Positions 1 to 8,545 of a DNA stretch of 64,000 nucleotides are shown here, piece by piece. The position numbers and the translations under genes were made by a program. The notes under the pieces are model-generated. The model did not search any database, was not told the origin of the DNA, and saw nothing but the letters and a program-made list of their open reading frames with translations. Source of the DNA: Mesorhizobium sp. INR15 (GTDB lineage: Bacteria; Pseudomonadota; Alphaproteobacteria; Rhizobiales; Rhizobiaceae); assembly GCF_015500075.1 (NCBI RefSeq), contig NZ_CP045496.1:2428001-2492000 (forward strand), in the 5' to 3' direction. The first letter of the stretch is position 1; each line of letters begins with the position of its first letter.

Positions 1-1
1 G

Positions 2-1348
2 ACGACGCTTGCGCTGGTCGCTGGCCTCGATCTGCGGCTGGCGGCATTGGTGGTGGTGTGGATCGCCGCCTTCGGCTTGCTGGCCAAGCTCTATCTGCCG
101 GCGATCCGCAAGAATGCCGAGGCGACCGCTGAAGCGGGCTCTATGATCAATGGCCGCATCGTCGATTCCTACTCGAACGTGCAGACGCTAAAGCTGTTTT
201 CGGCCGACGGCGACGACCGCTACATCAGGGGCGGCTTCGACATCTATCTCGACGCGCTGCGGCCTTTCACGCGCCGGCTGACCGGCGTGCGCATGGCGCT
301 GACGATGCTGTCGGGCATCATGATCACCGCGATTGCCTGTTTTGCCGTCTATCTCTGGGTCGAAGGCTCGATCACCGTCGGTGCGGTCGCCTTCACGCTG
401 TCGCTGGTGCTGCGGCTCAACATGCTGCTTGGCCGGCTGATGATGCAGCTCAACGGCATCCTGCGAAACCTCGGCGTGCTGGAAAACTCCAAGGCGCTGA
501 TCTCGCAGCCGCTCGGCCTGACCGACGCGCCCGATGCGAAGGAGCTCATTGTGGCCGGCGGCCGCATCGAGGTGAAGAACGTCGAATTCCACTACGGCAA
601 GGGCTTTGGCGTGCTCAATGGCATCGACCTTGTCGTGCGGCCAGGCGAGAAGGTCGGGCTGGTTGGCCCGTCCGGCGCCGGCAAGACGACGCTGGTCAAT
701 CTGATTTTGCGCCTCTACGACCTCGAAAGCGGCCAGATCACCATCGACGGCCAGGATGTCTCAGGCGTGACGCAGAACTCGCTGCGCGCCAATATCGGCG
801 TGGTCAGCCAGGACACGGCCCTGTTCCACCGCTCGCTGCGCGACAACATCAAGCTCGGCATGCCGGATGCCACCGACGCCGAGGTGATTGCCGCGGCGAA
901 GAAGGCCGAGGCGCATGATTTCATCCTTGGTCTGCGCGACAACCGCGAGCGTGCCGGCTACGAGGCCTTTGTCGGCGAACGCGGCGTCAAACTGTCTGGC
1001 GGCCAACGCCAGCGCGTGGCGATCGCTCGCGTCTTTCTCAAGGATGCGCCAATCCTGGTGCTGGACGAGGCGACCTCGGCGCTTGATTCCGATATCGAGG
1101 CGGCGATCCAGGAGAACCTGACGCGGCTGATGGAGAACAAGACCGTCATCGCCATCGCGCACCGGCTGTCGACCATCGCGGCGCTCGATCGCCTGGTGGT
1201 GCTGGATGGCGGCCGCATCGTCGAACAAGGCACGCATGACGAGCTGGTGGCGCTGGATGGGCTCTATGCCCGGCTTTGGAAGCGGCAATCCGGCGGTTTT
1301 CTCTACCATGAGGACAGCGTGCTCGAAGAGACGCGGCCGGCGGAGTAG
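2..1348 (+). CDS. ABC transporter, fused permease and ATPase (5' partial)
   Basis: This is the C-terminal three quarters of a half-size ABC exporter. The frame is open from base 2 with no start, so the gene begins upstream of the window. The first ~150 residues hold hydrophobic transmembrane helices. The nucleotide-binding domain follows, with Walker A GPSGAGKTT, signature LSGGQRQR, Walker B ILVLDEATSALD and the H-loop in AHRLSTI. About 448 residues are visible against roughly 600 for the family, so about 150 N-terminal residues are missing. It would act as a dimer in the inner membrane exporting a lipid, peptide or drug; the substrate cannot be told from sequence. A small unknown gene follows after 3 bases and is probably co-transcribed. 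Confidence 0.9.
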   Translation, partial: TTLALVAGLDLRLAALVVVWIAAFGLLAKLYLPAIRKNAEATAEAGSMINGRIVDSYSNVQTLKLFSADGDDRYIRGGFDIYLDALRPFTRRLTGVRMALTMLSGIMITAIACFAVYLWVEGSITVGAVAFTLSLVLRLNMLLGRLMMQLNGILRNLGVLENSKALISQPLGLTDAPDAKELIVAGGRIEVKNVEFHYGKGFGVLNGIDLVVRPGEKVGLVGPSGAGKTTLVNLILRLYDLESGQITIDGQDVSGVTQNSLRANIGVVSQDTALFHRSLRDNIKLGMPDATDAEVIAAAKKAEAHDFILGLRDNRERAGYEAFVGERGVKLSGGQRQRVAIARVFLKDAPILVLDEATSALDSDIEAAIQENLTRLMENKTVIAIAHRLSTIAALDRLVVLDGGRIVEQGTHDELVALDGLYARLWKRQSGGFLYHEDSVLEETRPAE

Positions 1349-1351
1349 GCG

Positions 1352-1666
1352 ATGTCAGTGCGCATGCCCTCGAATTTCAGCGGAGCCAGCGCTCAGGAAA
1401 CCGCGCTCGACCTGCTCGGCCATGAAATCCTCGCCGAAAAGGCGGCGGCACTGGGTCGCGCCGGACAGCGTGTCGAGGAAACGCTGGCCAGGCTCCGCGA
1501 CAATGGCGACGATCACGAGCATCGGCTCCGGTTGCTCAAGGATGCCGCCGAGGCGGTGCATGGCTATTTCATCCAGCGCGAACTGTGCGGCTTGCGCAAG
1601 CACGACGCCGTCATCCGCGAATACAGCATTCCGAAGGCCGTGCTGGCCAGGCTTGGAGCGAAATAG
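1352..1666 (+). CDS. Hypothetical protein, 104 aa, co-transcribed with ABC exporter
   Basis: The ATG lies 3 bases after the stop of the ABC exporter, which suggests one transcript and translational coupling. The product is soluble, rich in Ala, Glu, Arg and Leu, and looks mostly helical. There is no signal peptide, membrane segment or cysteine cluster. I do not recognise a domain. Position after an exporter would fit an accessory role, but that is inference only. Confidence 0.6.
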   Translation: MSVRMPSNFSGASAQETALDLLGHEILAEKAAALGRAGQRVEETLARLRDNGDDHEHRLRLLKDAAEAVHGYFIQRELCGLRKHDAVIREYSIPKAVLARLGAK

Positions 1667-1669
1667 AGC

Positions 1670-2014
1670 CTATTCGAGCCATTCCGTGATGAACGTGCCG
1701 TTCTCGTGGATGTCTACCGTTTCCAGCGGACCGGGACCGAGATTGGTGAATTTGTGCGGCGTGTGAGGCGGCACGATGACAACCTGGCCGGCTGACGCCT
1801 CGATTTCCTGGTCGCCGACGGTAAACAGCCCGGTCCCCTGACGGATGATGAATATCTCGCTGTAGGGGTGCGCGTGCAGGCGCGGGCCACCGCCGGCGTC
1901 GGGCAAGAAGTTGAAGATCAGGCAGGAGTTGGAGCCGTAGGGACCGCATTGCAGTTCGCCCTTCCAGCGGTCGGGGTGAACGGCCCATTGCTCGCGGTCG
2001 ATGACGTGCGCCAT
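1670..2014 (-). CDS. Cupin-domain protein
   Basis: A small single-domain cupin of 114 residues if started at the Met of MAHVIDREQW; the frame is open 14 codons further upstream but those residues look non-conserved. Cupin motif 1 is seen in HAHPYSEIFIIRQGTG and motif 2 in VPPHTPHKFTNLG, giving the His/Glu metal-binding pocket typical of the family. Cupins of this kind may be mannose-isomerase-like, dioxygenase-like or simple small-molecule binders, and nothing here decides which. The gene converges on the unknown gene ending at 1666, only 3 bases away. Confidence 0.75.
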   Translation of the reverse strand: MAHVIDREQWAVHPDRWKGELQCGPYGSNSCLIFNFLPDAGGGPRLHAHPYSEIFIIRQGTGLFTVGDQEIEASAGQVVIVPPHTPHKFTNLGPGPLETVDIHENGTFITEWLE

Positions 2015-2056
2015 GAGGTTCAGGATAGACCGAGGCCGCATCGGCTGTCGAGGCAA

Positions 2057-2328
2057 TGGCAGGTGCCGGATTTGAGGTCATTTGCCGGTTGTTTAGCGAT
2101 GTCTGGCGGCTATTCGGAGGCATCCCGCGCGATAGGGTATTTTGTCCCCGCGACAATCTGCCCTTGTGCCTTCACCCGTCTGGACAAAAACGGGCTTCAC
2201 GCATAAACCGAAGTCCAAATGCCGGAGGAATTCGCTAGCCTGTTCGCCATGCGCTGTCGGGTTGGCGTGATTGAGCGGGGAACAAGGCTCAGCCACCGGC
2301 GCGGAAGAGGCGAAAGGATCAGGCACCC
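2057..2328. promoter_or_regulatory. Intergenic region carrying the petABC promoter
   Basis: About 270 bases separate the divergent cupin and petA genes. No convincing gene is present. The promoter of the bc1 operon should lie here, but I cannot assign -35/-10 boxes with confidence. A purine-rich stretch (ggcgcggaagaggcgaaagg) lies just before the petA GTG and could hold its ribosome binding site. Confidence 0.4.
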
Positions 2329-2889
2329 GTGAGCGCAACCGACATCCAGGATCCCAACCGTCGTGATTTTCTTTACGTCGCCACCGGCATGGCTGCCGTG
2401 GTCGGCGCGGGCGCCGTTGCATGGCCGTTCATCGACCAGATGCGCCCCGACGCCTCGACGCTGGCGCTGGCCTCTGTCGAGGTCGACGTCGCCTCGCTGA
2501 CGCCGGGCATGTCGCTGATCGTCAAATGGCGCGGCAAGCCGGTCGTGGTCCGTAACCGCACCGAACAAGAGATGAAGGACGGCGAGGCGGTCAATCTGGC
2601 CGATCTCAAGGATCCGATCGCGCGCAACGCCAACCTGCCGGCGGACGCGCCAGCGACCGACGCCAACCGCACCACGCCCGGCAAGGAAGCCTGGATGGTG
2701 ATGGTTCAGGTCTGCACCCATCTTGGCTGCATCCCGCTCGGCCAGGAAGGTGATTTCGGCGGCTGGTTCTGCCCGTGCCACGGTTCGCAATACGATACCG
2801 CGGGCCGCATCCGCAAAGGCCCGGCCCCCGAGAACATGGCTGTGCCGGTATTCAAGTTCATTTCCGATACCAAAATCCTTATCGGTTGA
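2329..2889 (+). CDS. petA: Ubiquinol-cytochrome c reductase, Rieske iron-sulfur subunit
   Basis: Rieske protein of the cytochrome bc1 complex (186 aa), which passes electrons from ubiquinol to cytochrome c1. Residues 9-20 form a twin-arginine signal (NRRDFLYVATGM) followed by a hydrophobic anchor, as usual for Tat-inserted Rieske proteins. The [2Fe-2S] ligands are in CTHLGC (129-134) and CPCHGS (148-153), including the disulfide cysteines 134 and 150. The GTG start is chosen because it directly precedes the Tat motif. It is first in the operon petA-petB-petC. Length and motifs are normal. Confidence 0.97.
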   Translation: MSATDIQDPNRRDFLYVATGMAAVVGAGAVAWPFIDQMRPDASTLALASVEVDVASLTPGMSLIVKWRGKPVVVRNRTEQEMKDGEAVNLADLKDPIARNANLPADAPATDANRTTPGKEAWMVMVQVCTHLGCIPLGQEGDFGGWFCPCHGSQYDTAGRIRKGPAPENMAVPVFKFISDTKILIG

Positions 2890-2906
2890 GGCAGGGGGAT
2901 ATTTCG

Positions 2907-4208
2907 ATGAGCGAGGGACACTCGACCTATACGCCCAAAACCGGTCTCGGACGCTGGTTCGACGCCCGCATGCCGCTGCCGCGGCTGGTCTATGACAGCT
3001 TCGTCGCCTACCCGGTGCCGCGCAATCTCAACTATGCCTGGACCTTCGGCGGTATCCTGTCGATCATGCTGGTGGCGCAGATGCTGACCGGTATCGTGCT
3101 GGCCATGCATTATACGGCCGACACCAATCTCGCCTTCGGCTCGGTCGAGAAGATCATGCGCGACGTGAATTCGGGCTGGCTGCTGCGCTACCTGCATTCG
3201 AACGGCGCCTCGTTCTTCTTCGTCGCTGTCTATATCCATATCTTCCGTGGCCTCTACTACGGCTCCTACAAGGCGCCGCGCGAACTGCTCTGGATCCTTG
3301 GCTGCATCATCTATCTGCTGATGATGGCGACCGGCTTCATGGGTTACGTGCTGCCATGGGGTCAGATGAGTTTCTGGGGTGCGACAGTCATCACCAGCTT
3401 CTTCAGCGCCATCCCGCTGGTTGGCGACTGGATCCAGCAGCTGCTGCTCGGCGGGTTCGCCGTCGACAACCCGACGCTGAACCGCTTCTTCGCGCTGCAT
3501 TACCTCTTGCCGTTCATGATCGCCGGCGTCGTCGTGCTGCACGTCTGGGCGCTGCATGTGGTCGGGCAGTCGAACCCGACCGGCATCGAGGTCAAGTCGA
3601 AGACCGACACCGTCGCCTTCACCCCTTACGCGACCATCAAGGACGCGTTCGGCATGATCGTGTTCCTGTTCTTCTTCGCCTATTTCGTCTTCTACCTGCC
3701 GAACTATCTCGGCCACCCGGACAATTACACGGTCGCCAACCCGTTGAAGACGCCGGCCCATATCGTTCCGGAATGGTACTTCCTGCCGTTCTACGCGATC
3801 CTGCGCGCCATCACCTTCAACGTCGGGCCGATCAACTCCAAGCTCGGCGGCGTGCTGTTGATGTTCGGCGCCATCGTGATGCTGTTCCTGGTACCCTGGC
3901 TCGACACGTCCAAGGTGCGCTCGGCGGTCTACCGGCCCTGGTACAAGCTGTTCTTCTGGCTGTTTGTCGCCGATGCCATCCTGCTCGGCTGGCTGGGCTC
4001 GCAGCCCGCGGAAGGCAGCTATGTGTTCATGGCGCAGATGGCGACACTTTTCTACTTCGCCTTCTTCCTGATCGCGTTGCCGGTGCTCGGCCTGATCGAG
4101 ACACCACGGCGGATGCCGAACTCGATTACCGAGGCTGTTCTTGAAAAGAACAAGGGCGGCAGCGGGCATCCGGCGGGCGCCACGGCGGCACCTGAGACCA
4201 AGGGCTGA
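2907..4208 (+). CDS. petB: Cytochrome b of the bc1 complex
   Basis: Full-length (433 aa) cytochrome b, the membrane core of complex III holding hemes bL and bH and the Qo and Qi quinone sites. The Qo-site signature PEWYFLPFYAILR and the motif PWGQMSFWGATVI are present, with paired heme histidines in the expected helices. Eight or so transmembrane helices can be seen. The start is the ATG at 2907, 17 bases after the petA stop, preceded by a purine-rich stretch (gcaggggg). The frame is open further upstream inside petA, but those residues are antisense to conservation and not part of the protein. Confidence 0.97.
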   Translation: MSEGHSTYTPKTGLGRWFDARMPLPRLVYDSFVAYPVPRNLNYAWTFGGILSIMLVAQMLTGIVLAMHYTADTNLAFGSVEKIMRDVNSGWLLRYLHSNGASFFFVAVYIHIFRGLYYGSYKAPRELLWILGCIIYLLMMATGFMGYVLPWGQMSFWGATVITSFFSAIPLVGDWIQQLLLGGFAVDNPTLNRFFALHYLLPFMIAGVVVLHVWALHVVGQSNPTGIEVKSKTDTVAFTPYATIKDAFGMIVFLFFFAYFVFYLPNYLGHPDNYTVANPLKTPAHIVPEWYFLPFYAILRAITFNVGPINSKLGGVLLMFGAIVMLFLVPWLDTSKVRSAVYRPWYKLFFWLFVADAILLGWLGSQPAEGSYVFMAQMATLFYFAFFLIALPVLGLIETPRRMPNSITEAVLEKNKGGSGHPAGATAAPETKG

Positions 4209-4235
4209 GCGGTAGAGAATCTAAGGGGATTTGGC

Positions 4236-5108
4236 ATGAAAAAGATTCTCACCTCGCTGGCCCTGATCGGTCTCGTGGCCGCCGGCACTGGGGCCGCTGG
4301 CACCTGGGCGATAGCCGCCGAAGAGGCACACAACGCGGCGGCGCCGACGCATTTCCCGATGCAAGAGCCAAAGGAAATGGGCTGGAGTTTCTCGGGTCCG
4401 TTCGGCACCTATGACAAGGCACAGCTGCAGCGCGGCCTAAAGGTCTACAAGGAAGTCTGCTCGGCCTGCCATTCCATGAACCTGGTGGCGTTCCGCACGC
4501 TTTCAGACCTTGGCTACTCGGAGGCGCAGGTCAAGTCATTCGCCGCCGGGTACACCATCCACGACGGCCCCAACGACGCCGGCGACATGTTCGACCGTCC
4601 CGGCAAGCCGTCCGACCATTTCCCGGCGCCATTCGCCAATGAGGAAGCAGCCGCTGCCTCCAACGGCGGTGCTGCTCCGCCCGATATGTCCCTGCTGGCC
4701 AAGGCGCGTGGCGTCGAGCGCGGTTTTCCGCAGTTCGTCTTCGACATCTTCACCCAGTATGACTCCGGCGGTCCCGACTATATCCATTCCTTGCTGACCG
4801 GCTTCGACCAGACGCCGCCGACGGGCATGGTTATCCCGGAAGGCACGCACTACAACCCGCATTTCATGTCCGGTGTGTCACTGAAGATGGCCAAGCCGCT
4901 CTCGGATGGCGCGGTGACCTATGACGATGGCTCGCCGCAGACTGTCGAGCAGTATTCCCGCGATATTTCGGCCTTCCTGATGTGGGCTGCCGAGCCGCAT
5001 ATGGAAGACCGCAAGAAGATGGGCTTCCGCGTGCTGGTTTTCCTGCTGCTGTTCGGCGCGCTGATGTATCTGACCAAGCGCAAGGTCTGGGAGGGCGTCG
5101 CTCACTGA
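4236..5108 (+). CDS. petC: Cytochrome c1 of the bc1 complex
   Basis: Cytochrome c1 (290 aa), which takes electrons from the Rieske protein and hands them to soluble or membrane cytochrome c. An N-terminal signal sequence (residues 1-28) is followed by the heme motif CSACH at 75-79. The axial methionine is probably in LKMAKPL, and a C-terminal anchor helix (FRVLVFLLLFGALMYLTKRK) fixes it in the membrane. An acidic, Ala-rich segment between the two is typical of alpha-proteobacterial c1. It follows petB by 27 bases and ends the operon, with a terminator just downstream. Confidence 0.97.
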   Translation: MKKILTSLALIGLVAAGTGAAGTWAIAAEEAHNAAAPTHFPMQEPKEMGWSFSGPFGTYDKAQLQRGLKVYKEVCSACHSMNLVAFRTLSDLGYSEAQVKSFAAGYTIHDGPNDAGDMFDRPGKPSDHFPAPFANEEAAAASNGGAAPPDMSLLAKARGVERGFPQFVFDIFTQYDSGGPDYIHSLLTGFDQTPPTGMVIPEGTHYNPHFMSGVSLKMAKPLSDGAVTYDDGSPQTVEQYSRDISAFLMWAAEPHMEDRKKMGFRVLVFLLLFGALMYLTKRKVWEGVAH

Positions 5109-5130
5109 GCGCGCACCACCAAAGGATTGA

Positions 5131-5156
5131 AAAGGGCGCTGTGAGGCGCCCTTTTT
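5131..5156 (+). terminator. Rho-independent terminator of petABC
   Basis: GGGCGC, a short loop and GCGCCC followed by a run of five T, 25 bases after the petC stop. It closes the bc1 operon. Confidence 0.85.
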
Positions 5157-5244
5157 GCTTTCCGGGTTGTTCGTGGCCTTTCATGTCACATGGCCGTCAC
5201 CGCTTTTGGTGATCTTGCGTCTTTCCCAGCAAAGGATCGCGCCC

Positions 5245-5940
5245 ATGAAGAAATATGCATTGTTCGCAGCAGCCTTGGTGCTGCTTGTCGTCGCCTCAGC
5301 GGCCCATGCCGAAGACGCCCAGCCCTTCGTCACCAACAAGGACATCGACCTGACGATGATCCTGCCGCCGCCTCCGGCAAACGATTCGGCGCAGACCAAG
5401 GCCGAACTGGGCGAAGTGCTGACGATGCAGGTGACACGCACGCCCGAAATGGTGGCTGGCGCGGTCGCTGACGCCGAAGAGAACGTCTGGCGCTTCGCCA
5501 ACGTCATGGGACCGAAGTTCAACAAGGACACGCTGCCGAAGTTCAGCGCTTTCTTCGACCGCGTCGTGGCCACCGAAGGCGCCGTCGTTGACCCGGCCAA
5601 GGATGTCTGGAAGCGTCCGCGCCCGCATCAGCTGAGCGACCTGGTCAAGCCGGTGGTCAAGCTGTCGAGCTCCGGCTCCTGGCCTTCGGGTCACGCCACC
5701 GTCGGCACCATGATGGGCATCATTCTCTCCGACATGGTTCCGGAAAAGCGCGCCGAGATCATGGCCCGTGCAGCCGAATTCGCCCACAACCGCATCGTTG
5801 GTGGCATCCACTATCCGTCCGACGTCGAGATGGGCAAAATTTCCGGCAGTGTCATCGCAGCGACCCTGCTCAACCGCGATGATTTCAAGGCCGAGTACGA
5901 CGTGGCCAAGGCCGAGCTGCGCTCCGACCTCGGCATGTAA
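5245..5940 (+). CDS. Class A acid phosphatase (PAP2 superfamily), secreted
   Basis: Periplasmic phosphatase of 231 aa. Residues 1-22 form a Sec signal peptide ending AHA. The three PAP2 phosphatase motifs are present: KDVWKRPRP (K-x6-RP), SGSWPSGHAT (PSGH) and NRIVGGIHYPSD (R-x5-H-x3-D); the H of PSGH and the last H are the expected nucleophile and acid. This arrangement matches class A non-specific acid phosphatases that release phosphate from organic esters. The ATG at 5245 is chosen because it begins the signal peptide; upstream codons overlap the petC terminator. It stands alone between two terminators. Confidence 0.9.
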   Translation: MKKYALFAAALVLLVVASAAHAEDAQPFVTNKDIDLTMILPPPPANDSAQTKAELGEVLTMQVTRTPEMVAGAVADAEENVWRFANVMGPKFNKDTLPKFSAFFDRVVATEGAVVDPAKDVWKRPRPHQLSDLVKPVVKLSSSGSWPSGHATVGTMMGIILSDMVPEKRAEIMARAAEFAHNRIVGGIHYPSDVEMGKISGSVIAATLLNRDDFKAEYDVAKAELRSDLGM

Positions 5941-5961
5941 GCGTTCGCTGGCATAATCTGA

Positions 5962-5988
5962 GAAAGGGCGCCTCGGGCGCCCTTTCTT
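5962..5988 (+). terminator. Rho-independent terminator of the acid phosphatase gene
   Basis: GAAAGGGCGC, a 4-5 base loop and GCGCCCTTTC followed by TTGTTG, 22 bases after the stop codon. Confidence 0.8.
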
Positions 5989-6073
5989 GTTGTGGTGTCG
6001 CGGTCGGCGATCGTTTCCGCGGGCCGCGGATGGTCCTATAGTTCGCGTGGCAGACAGACCGGGAGGGTCGACC

Positions 6074-6529
6074 ATGCATGACAACCGACGCCGCGCCGAT
6101 GAAGATGCAATCCGAGCTGTCGTCGCCCGCCAGTTCGCCAGCCTGAGTTGGGGCAACGGCGTCGCGCCGGGCTGGGACGATTTTGCCGGGGATTTCCTCC
6201 CCGGCGCCAGTCTCTACGCCGCCTCGCGCCCGGCGAAGCCAATCAGTGTCGCCGATTTCGTCGCGCGCATGCGCGGTCTGTCGGAGACGTCACTGCGGAC
6301 GTTCGACGAGGTTGTGCTTGATGTCATGGTTCAGGTGTTCGGTAACGTGGCCATCGCCGCGGCTGCCGCCGAGATGACCGAGAACGAGGCCGAGACCAGC
6401 CGCTCCGTCGAGATGCTGCTTCTGGTGAAGACCGAGGGACAGTGGAAGATCGTCGCCCAGGCCTGGGACAAGGCGACCGACACCAATCCTTTGCCGGATA
6501 CGCTTGTCTCGGGAGCCACATCGCGCTAG
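6074..6529 (+). CDS. NTF2-like (SnoaL/DUF4440) protein
   Basis: A 151-residue protein with the alpha+beta layout of the NTF2-like fold: N-terminal helices (EDAIRAVVARQFASLSWG), a central segment starting FDEVVLDVMVQVFG, and the closing strand LLLVKTEGQWKIVAQAWD, which is characteristic of DUF4440/SnoaL proteins. No signal peptide or membrane segment. The ATG at 6074 is preceded by GGGAGGG at 8 bases. No catalytic function can be assigned. It lies just before lldD on the same strand, about 67 bases apart, but a functional link is only a guess. Confidence 0.7.
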   Translation: MHDNRRRADEDAIRAVVARQFASLSWGNGVAPGWDDFAGDFLPGASLYAASRPAKPISVADFVARMRGLSETSLRTFDEVVLDVMVQVFGNVAIAAAAAEMTENEAETSRSVEMLLLVKTEGQWKIVAQAWDKATDTNPLPDTLVSGATSR

Positions 6530-6596
6530 CCGTTGTCGGCCGCGTCGGAGCGTGCATCCCGCTTGCAACCAACGCCATGGGGTTTGGAATTCGCCG

Positions 6597-7742
6597 ATGC
6601 GGCTGCAGGACTGTCACAACTTCTCCGATTTCCGCCGGATGGCGCAGCGGCGGCTGCCGGGGCCGATCTTCAACTACATCGATGGCGCGGCCGACGATGA
6701 GGTTACCTATCGCCGCAACACCGAGAGCTTCGAGACCTGCGACCTGATTCCCAACGTGTTGCGCGGGGTCAGCGACGTCGACATGTCGGTGACGGTGATG
6801 GGCCAGAAACTGGCAATGCCGTTCTATTGCTCGCCGACCGCGCTGCAGCGCCTGTTTCATCATCAGGGCGAGCGCGCGGTCGCCAAGGCGGCCGCCAAAT
6901 ACGGGACGATGTTCGGGGTGTCCTCGCTCGGCACCGTCAGCCTCGAGGAGGCACGCAAGATCGGCGGCGGACCGCAGGTCTATCAATTCTATTTCCACAG
7001 GGATCGCGGCCTCAACCGGGCGATGATGCAGCGCGCCAAGGATATCGGCGTCGAGGTCATGATGCTGACCGTCGACAGCATCACCGGAGGAAATCGCGAG
7101 CGCGACAAGCGTACCGGCTTCGCCATCCCCTTCAAGCTCAGTTTGGCCGGAATGCTGCAATTCGCGCTCAAGCCGGGCTGGGCCTTGAATTACTTTACCC
7201 ATGAGGGGTTTAAGCTGCCGCAGCTGGACGAGCATGTCGACATGGGCAGCGGCACGATGTCAATCAGCCGTTATTTCACCGAGATGCTCGATCCGTCGAT
7301 GACATGGGATGACGTCGCCGAGATGGTCAAGCTGTGGTCGGGTCCGTTCTGCCTCAAGGGCATCATGTCGGTGGAGGATGCCAGGCGCGCTGTCGAGATC
7401 GGCTGCAGCGGCATCGTTCTGTCCAACCATGGCGGCCGGCAGTTGGATGGCTCGCGTGCGGCCTTCGACCAGCTTGCCGAGATCGTCGATGCCGTCGGCG
7501 ACAGGATCGATGTCATCATGGATGGCGGCGTGCAGCGCGGCACGCATGTGCTGAAAGCGCTGTCGCTTGGCGCCAAGGCGGTTGGCGTCGGCCGCTACTA
7601 TCTGTTTCCACTGGCGGCGGCCGGGCAGGCGGGCGTGGAAAAGGCGCTCGAACAGATGCGGGTCGAGATCGAACGCGGCATGAAGCTGATGGGCTGCACC
7701 TCTGTCGAACAATTGACGCGCGCGAATCTCCGTTTCAGGTAA
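6597..7742 (+). CDS. lldD: FMN-dependent alpha-hydroxy-acid (L-lactate) dehydrogenase
   Basis: A 381-residue member of the FMN-dependent 2-hydroxy-acid dehydrogenase family, which oxidises L-lactate or a related hydroxy acid and feeds electrons to quinone. The active-site signature SNHGGRQLDG, with the catalytic His and the substrate-binding Arg, is intact, and the FMN-binding DGGVQRGTHVLKAL follows. The N-terminus (DCHNFSDFRRMAQRRLPGP) matches LldD rather than glycolate oxidase. Start at ATG 6597; the frame is open upstream but without conservation. apt follows within 11 bases, so the two may share a transcript although they share no pathway. Confidence 0.88.
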   Translation: MRLQDCHNFSDFRRMAQRRLPGPIFNYIDGAADDEVTYRRNTESFETCDLIPNVLRGVSDVDMSVTVMGQKLAMPFYCSPTALQRLFHHQGERAVAKAAAKYGTMFGVSSLGTVSLEEARKIGGGPQVYQFYFHRDRGLNRAMMQRAKDIGVEVMMLTVDSITGGNRERDKRTGFAIPFKLSLAGMLQFALKPGWALNYFTHEGFKLPQLDEHVDMGSGTMSISRYFTEMLDPSMTWDDVAEMVKLWSGPFCLKGIMSVEDARRAVEIGCSGIVLSNHGGRQLDGSRAAFDQLAEIVDAVGDRIDVIMDGGVQRGTHVLKALSLGAKAVGVGRYYLFPLAAAGQAGVEKALEQMRVEIERGMKLMGCTSVEQLTRANLRFR

Positions 7743-7753
7743 GAATGCAACCC

Positions 7754-8299
7754 ATGAAATCATCCCTCGAAGACACGCTGCTTGCCGCGATCCGCACCAT
7801 TCCGGACTATCCCAAGCCCGGCATCCTGTTTCGCGACATCACCACGCTGCTGGGCAATGCGCGCGCCTTCCGCCGTGCCATCGACGAGCTGGTGCATCCC
7901 TATGCCGGCCAGAAGATCGACAAGATCGCCGGTATCGAGGCGCGCGGTTTCATTCTCGGCGGTGCTGTCGCGCACCAGTTGTCAGCCGGCTTCGTGCCGA
8001 TCCGCAAGAAGGGCAAGCTGCCCTACGAGACGGTGCGTGTCGCCTACAGCCTGGAATACGGGCTGGACGAGATGGAGATGCACAAGGACGGCGTTACGCC
8101 AGGCGAAAAGGTGATCCTGGTTGATGACCTGATCGCTACCGGCGGCACGGCGGAGGCGGCGGTCAAGCTGCTGCGCCAGATCGGCGCCGACATCCTCGCC
8201 GCCTGCTTCGTCATCGACCTGCCGGATCTCGGCGGACGCGCCAAGCTGGAGGCGCTCGGCGTGCCGGTGAGAACGCTGATCGGGTTTGACGGGCATTGA
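7754..8299 (+). CDS. apt: Adenine phosphoribosyltransferase
   Basis: Salvages adenine to AMP using PRPP. The protein has 181 residues from the ATG at 7754; an ATG three codons earlier (7745) is also possible. The PRPP-binding motif is VILVDDLIATGGTA, and the family pattern IPDYPKPGILFRDITTLL is at the N-terminus with the flexible-loop region near KLPYETV. Length and motifs are normal for bacterial Apt. It is the last gene before a repeat element, which occupies the whole downstream gap. Confidence 0.96.
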   Translation: MKSSLEDTLLAAIRTIPDYPKPGILFRDITTLLGNARAFRRAIDELVHPYAGQKIDKIAGIEARGFILGGAVAHQLSAGFVPIRKKGKLPYETVRVAYSLEYGLDEMEMHKDGVTPGEKVILVDDLIATGGTAEAAVKLLRQIGADILAACFVIDLPDLGGRAKLEALGVPVRTLIGFDGH

Positions 8300-8306
8300 G
8301 TTTTTT

Positions 8307-8542
8307 CCCTTCTCCCCTTGTGGGGTGAGAAGCGGTCCGCGTAGCGGACGAAAAGCCAATTGCTTGGCTTTTCGAGCTACGAACGCCCTGAGCCATGCGA
8401 AGGGCCGGGGGTGGTTGATCCACCAGCCGGGTCCCCGCTGCTTCGCAGCGTCCCGGCGTTCGCCGGCCTTTCATTGTGCCACTGGCACGATGAATTCGCT
8501 TACGCGAACCGGCTGCTCACCCCACAGGGGGAGAAGGCAAGG
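8307..8542. repeat. Mosaic palindromic intergenic repeat, copy 1
   Basis: A 236-base element with inverted ends: CCTTCTCCCCTTGTGGGGTG at the left is matched by CACCCCACAGGGGGAGAAGG at the right. The interior contains further small inverted repeats (GTCCGCGTAGCGGAC, CGCTGCTTCGCAGCG, CCGGCGTTCGCCGG). It fills the gap between apt and the convergent MaoC gene. Related ends occur at 47142-47293 and 54453-54600. The architecture resembles the rhizobial RIME class of intergenic mosaic elements; that name is by resemblance only. Confidence 0.75.
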
Positions 8543-8545
8543 GCG

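Noticed and set aside
2706..4169. Open frame of 487 codons on the minus strand opposite petB
   Set aside because: It mirrors petA/petB codon bias; product is His/Arg/Gln-rich low-quality sequence with no motif, while petB is unquestionable.
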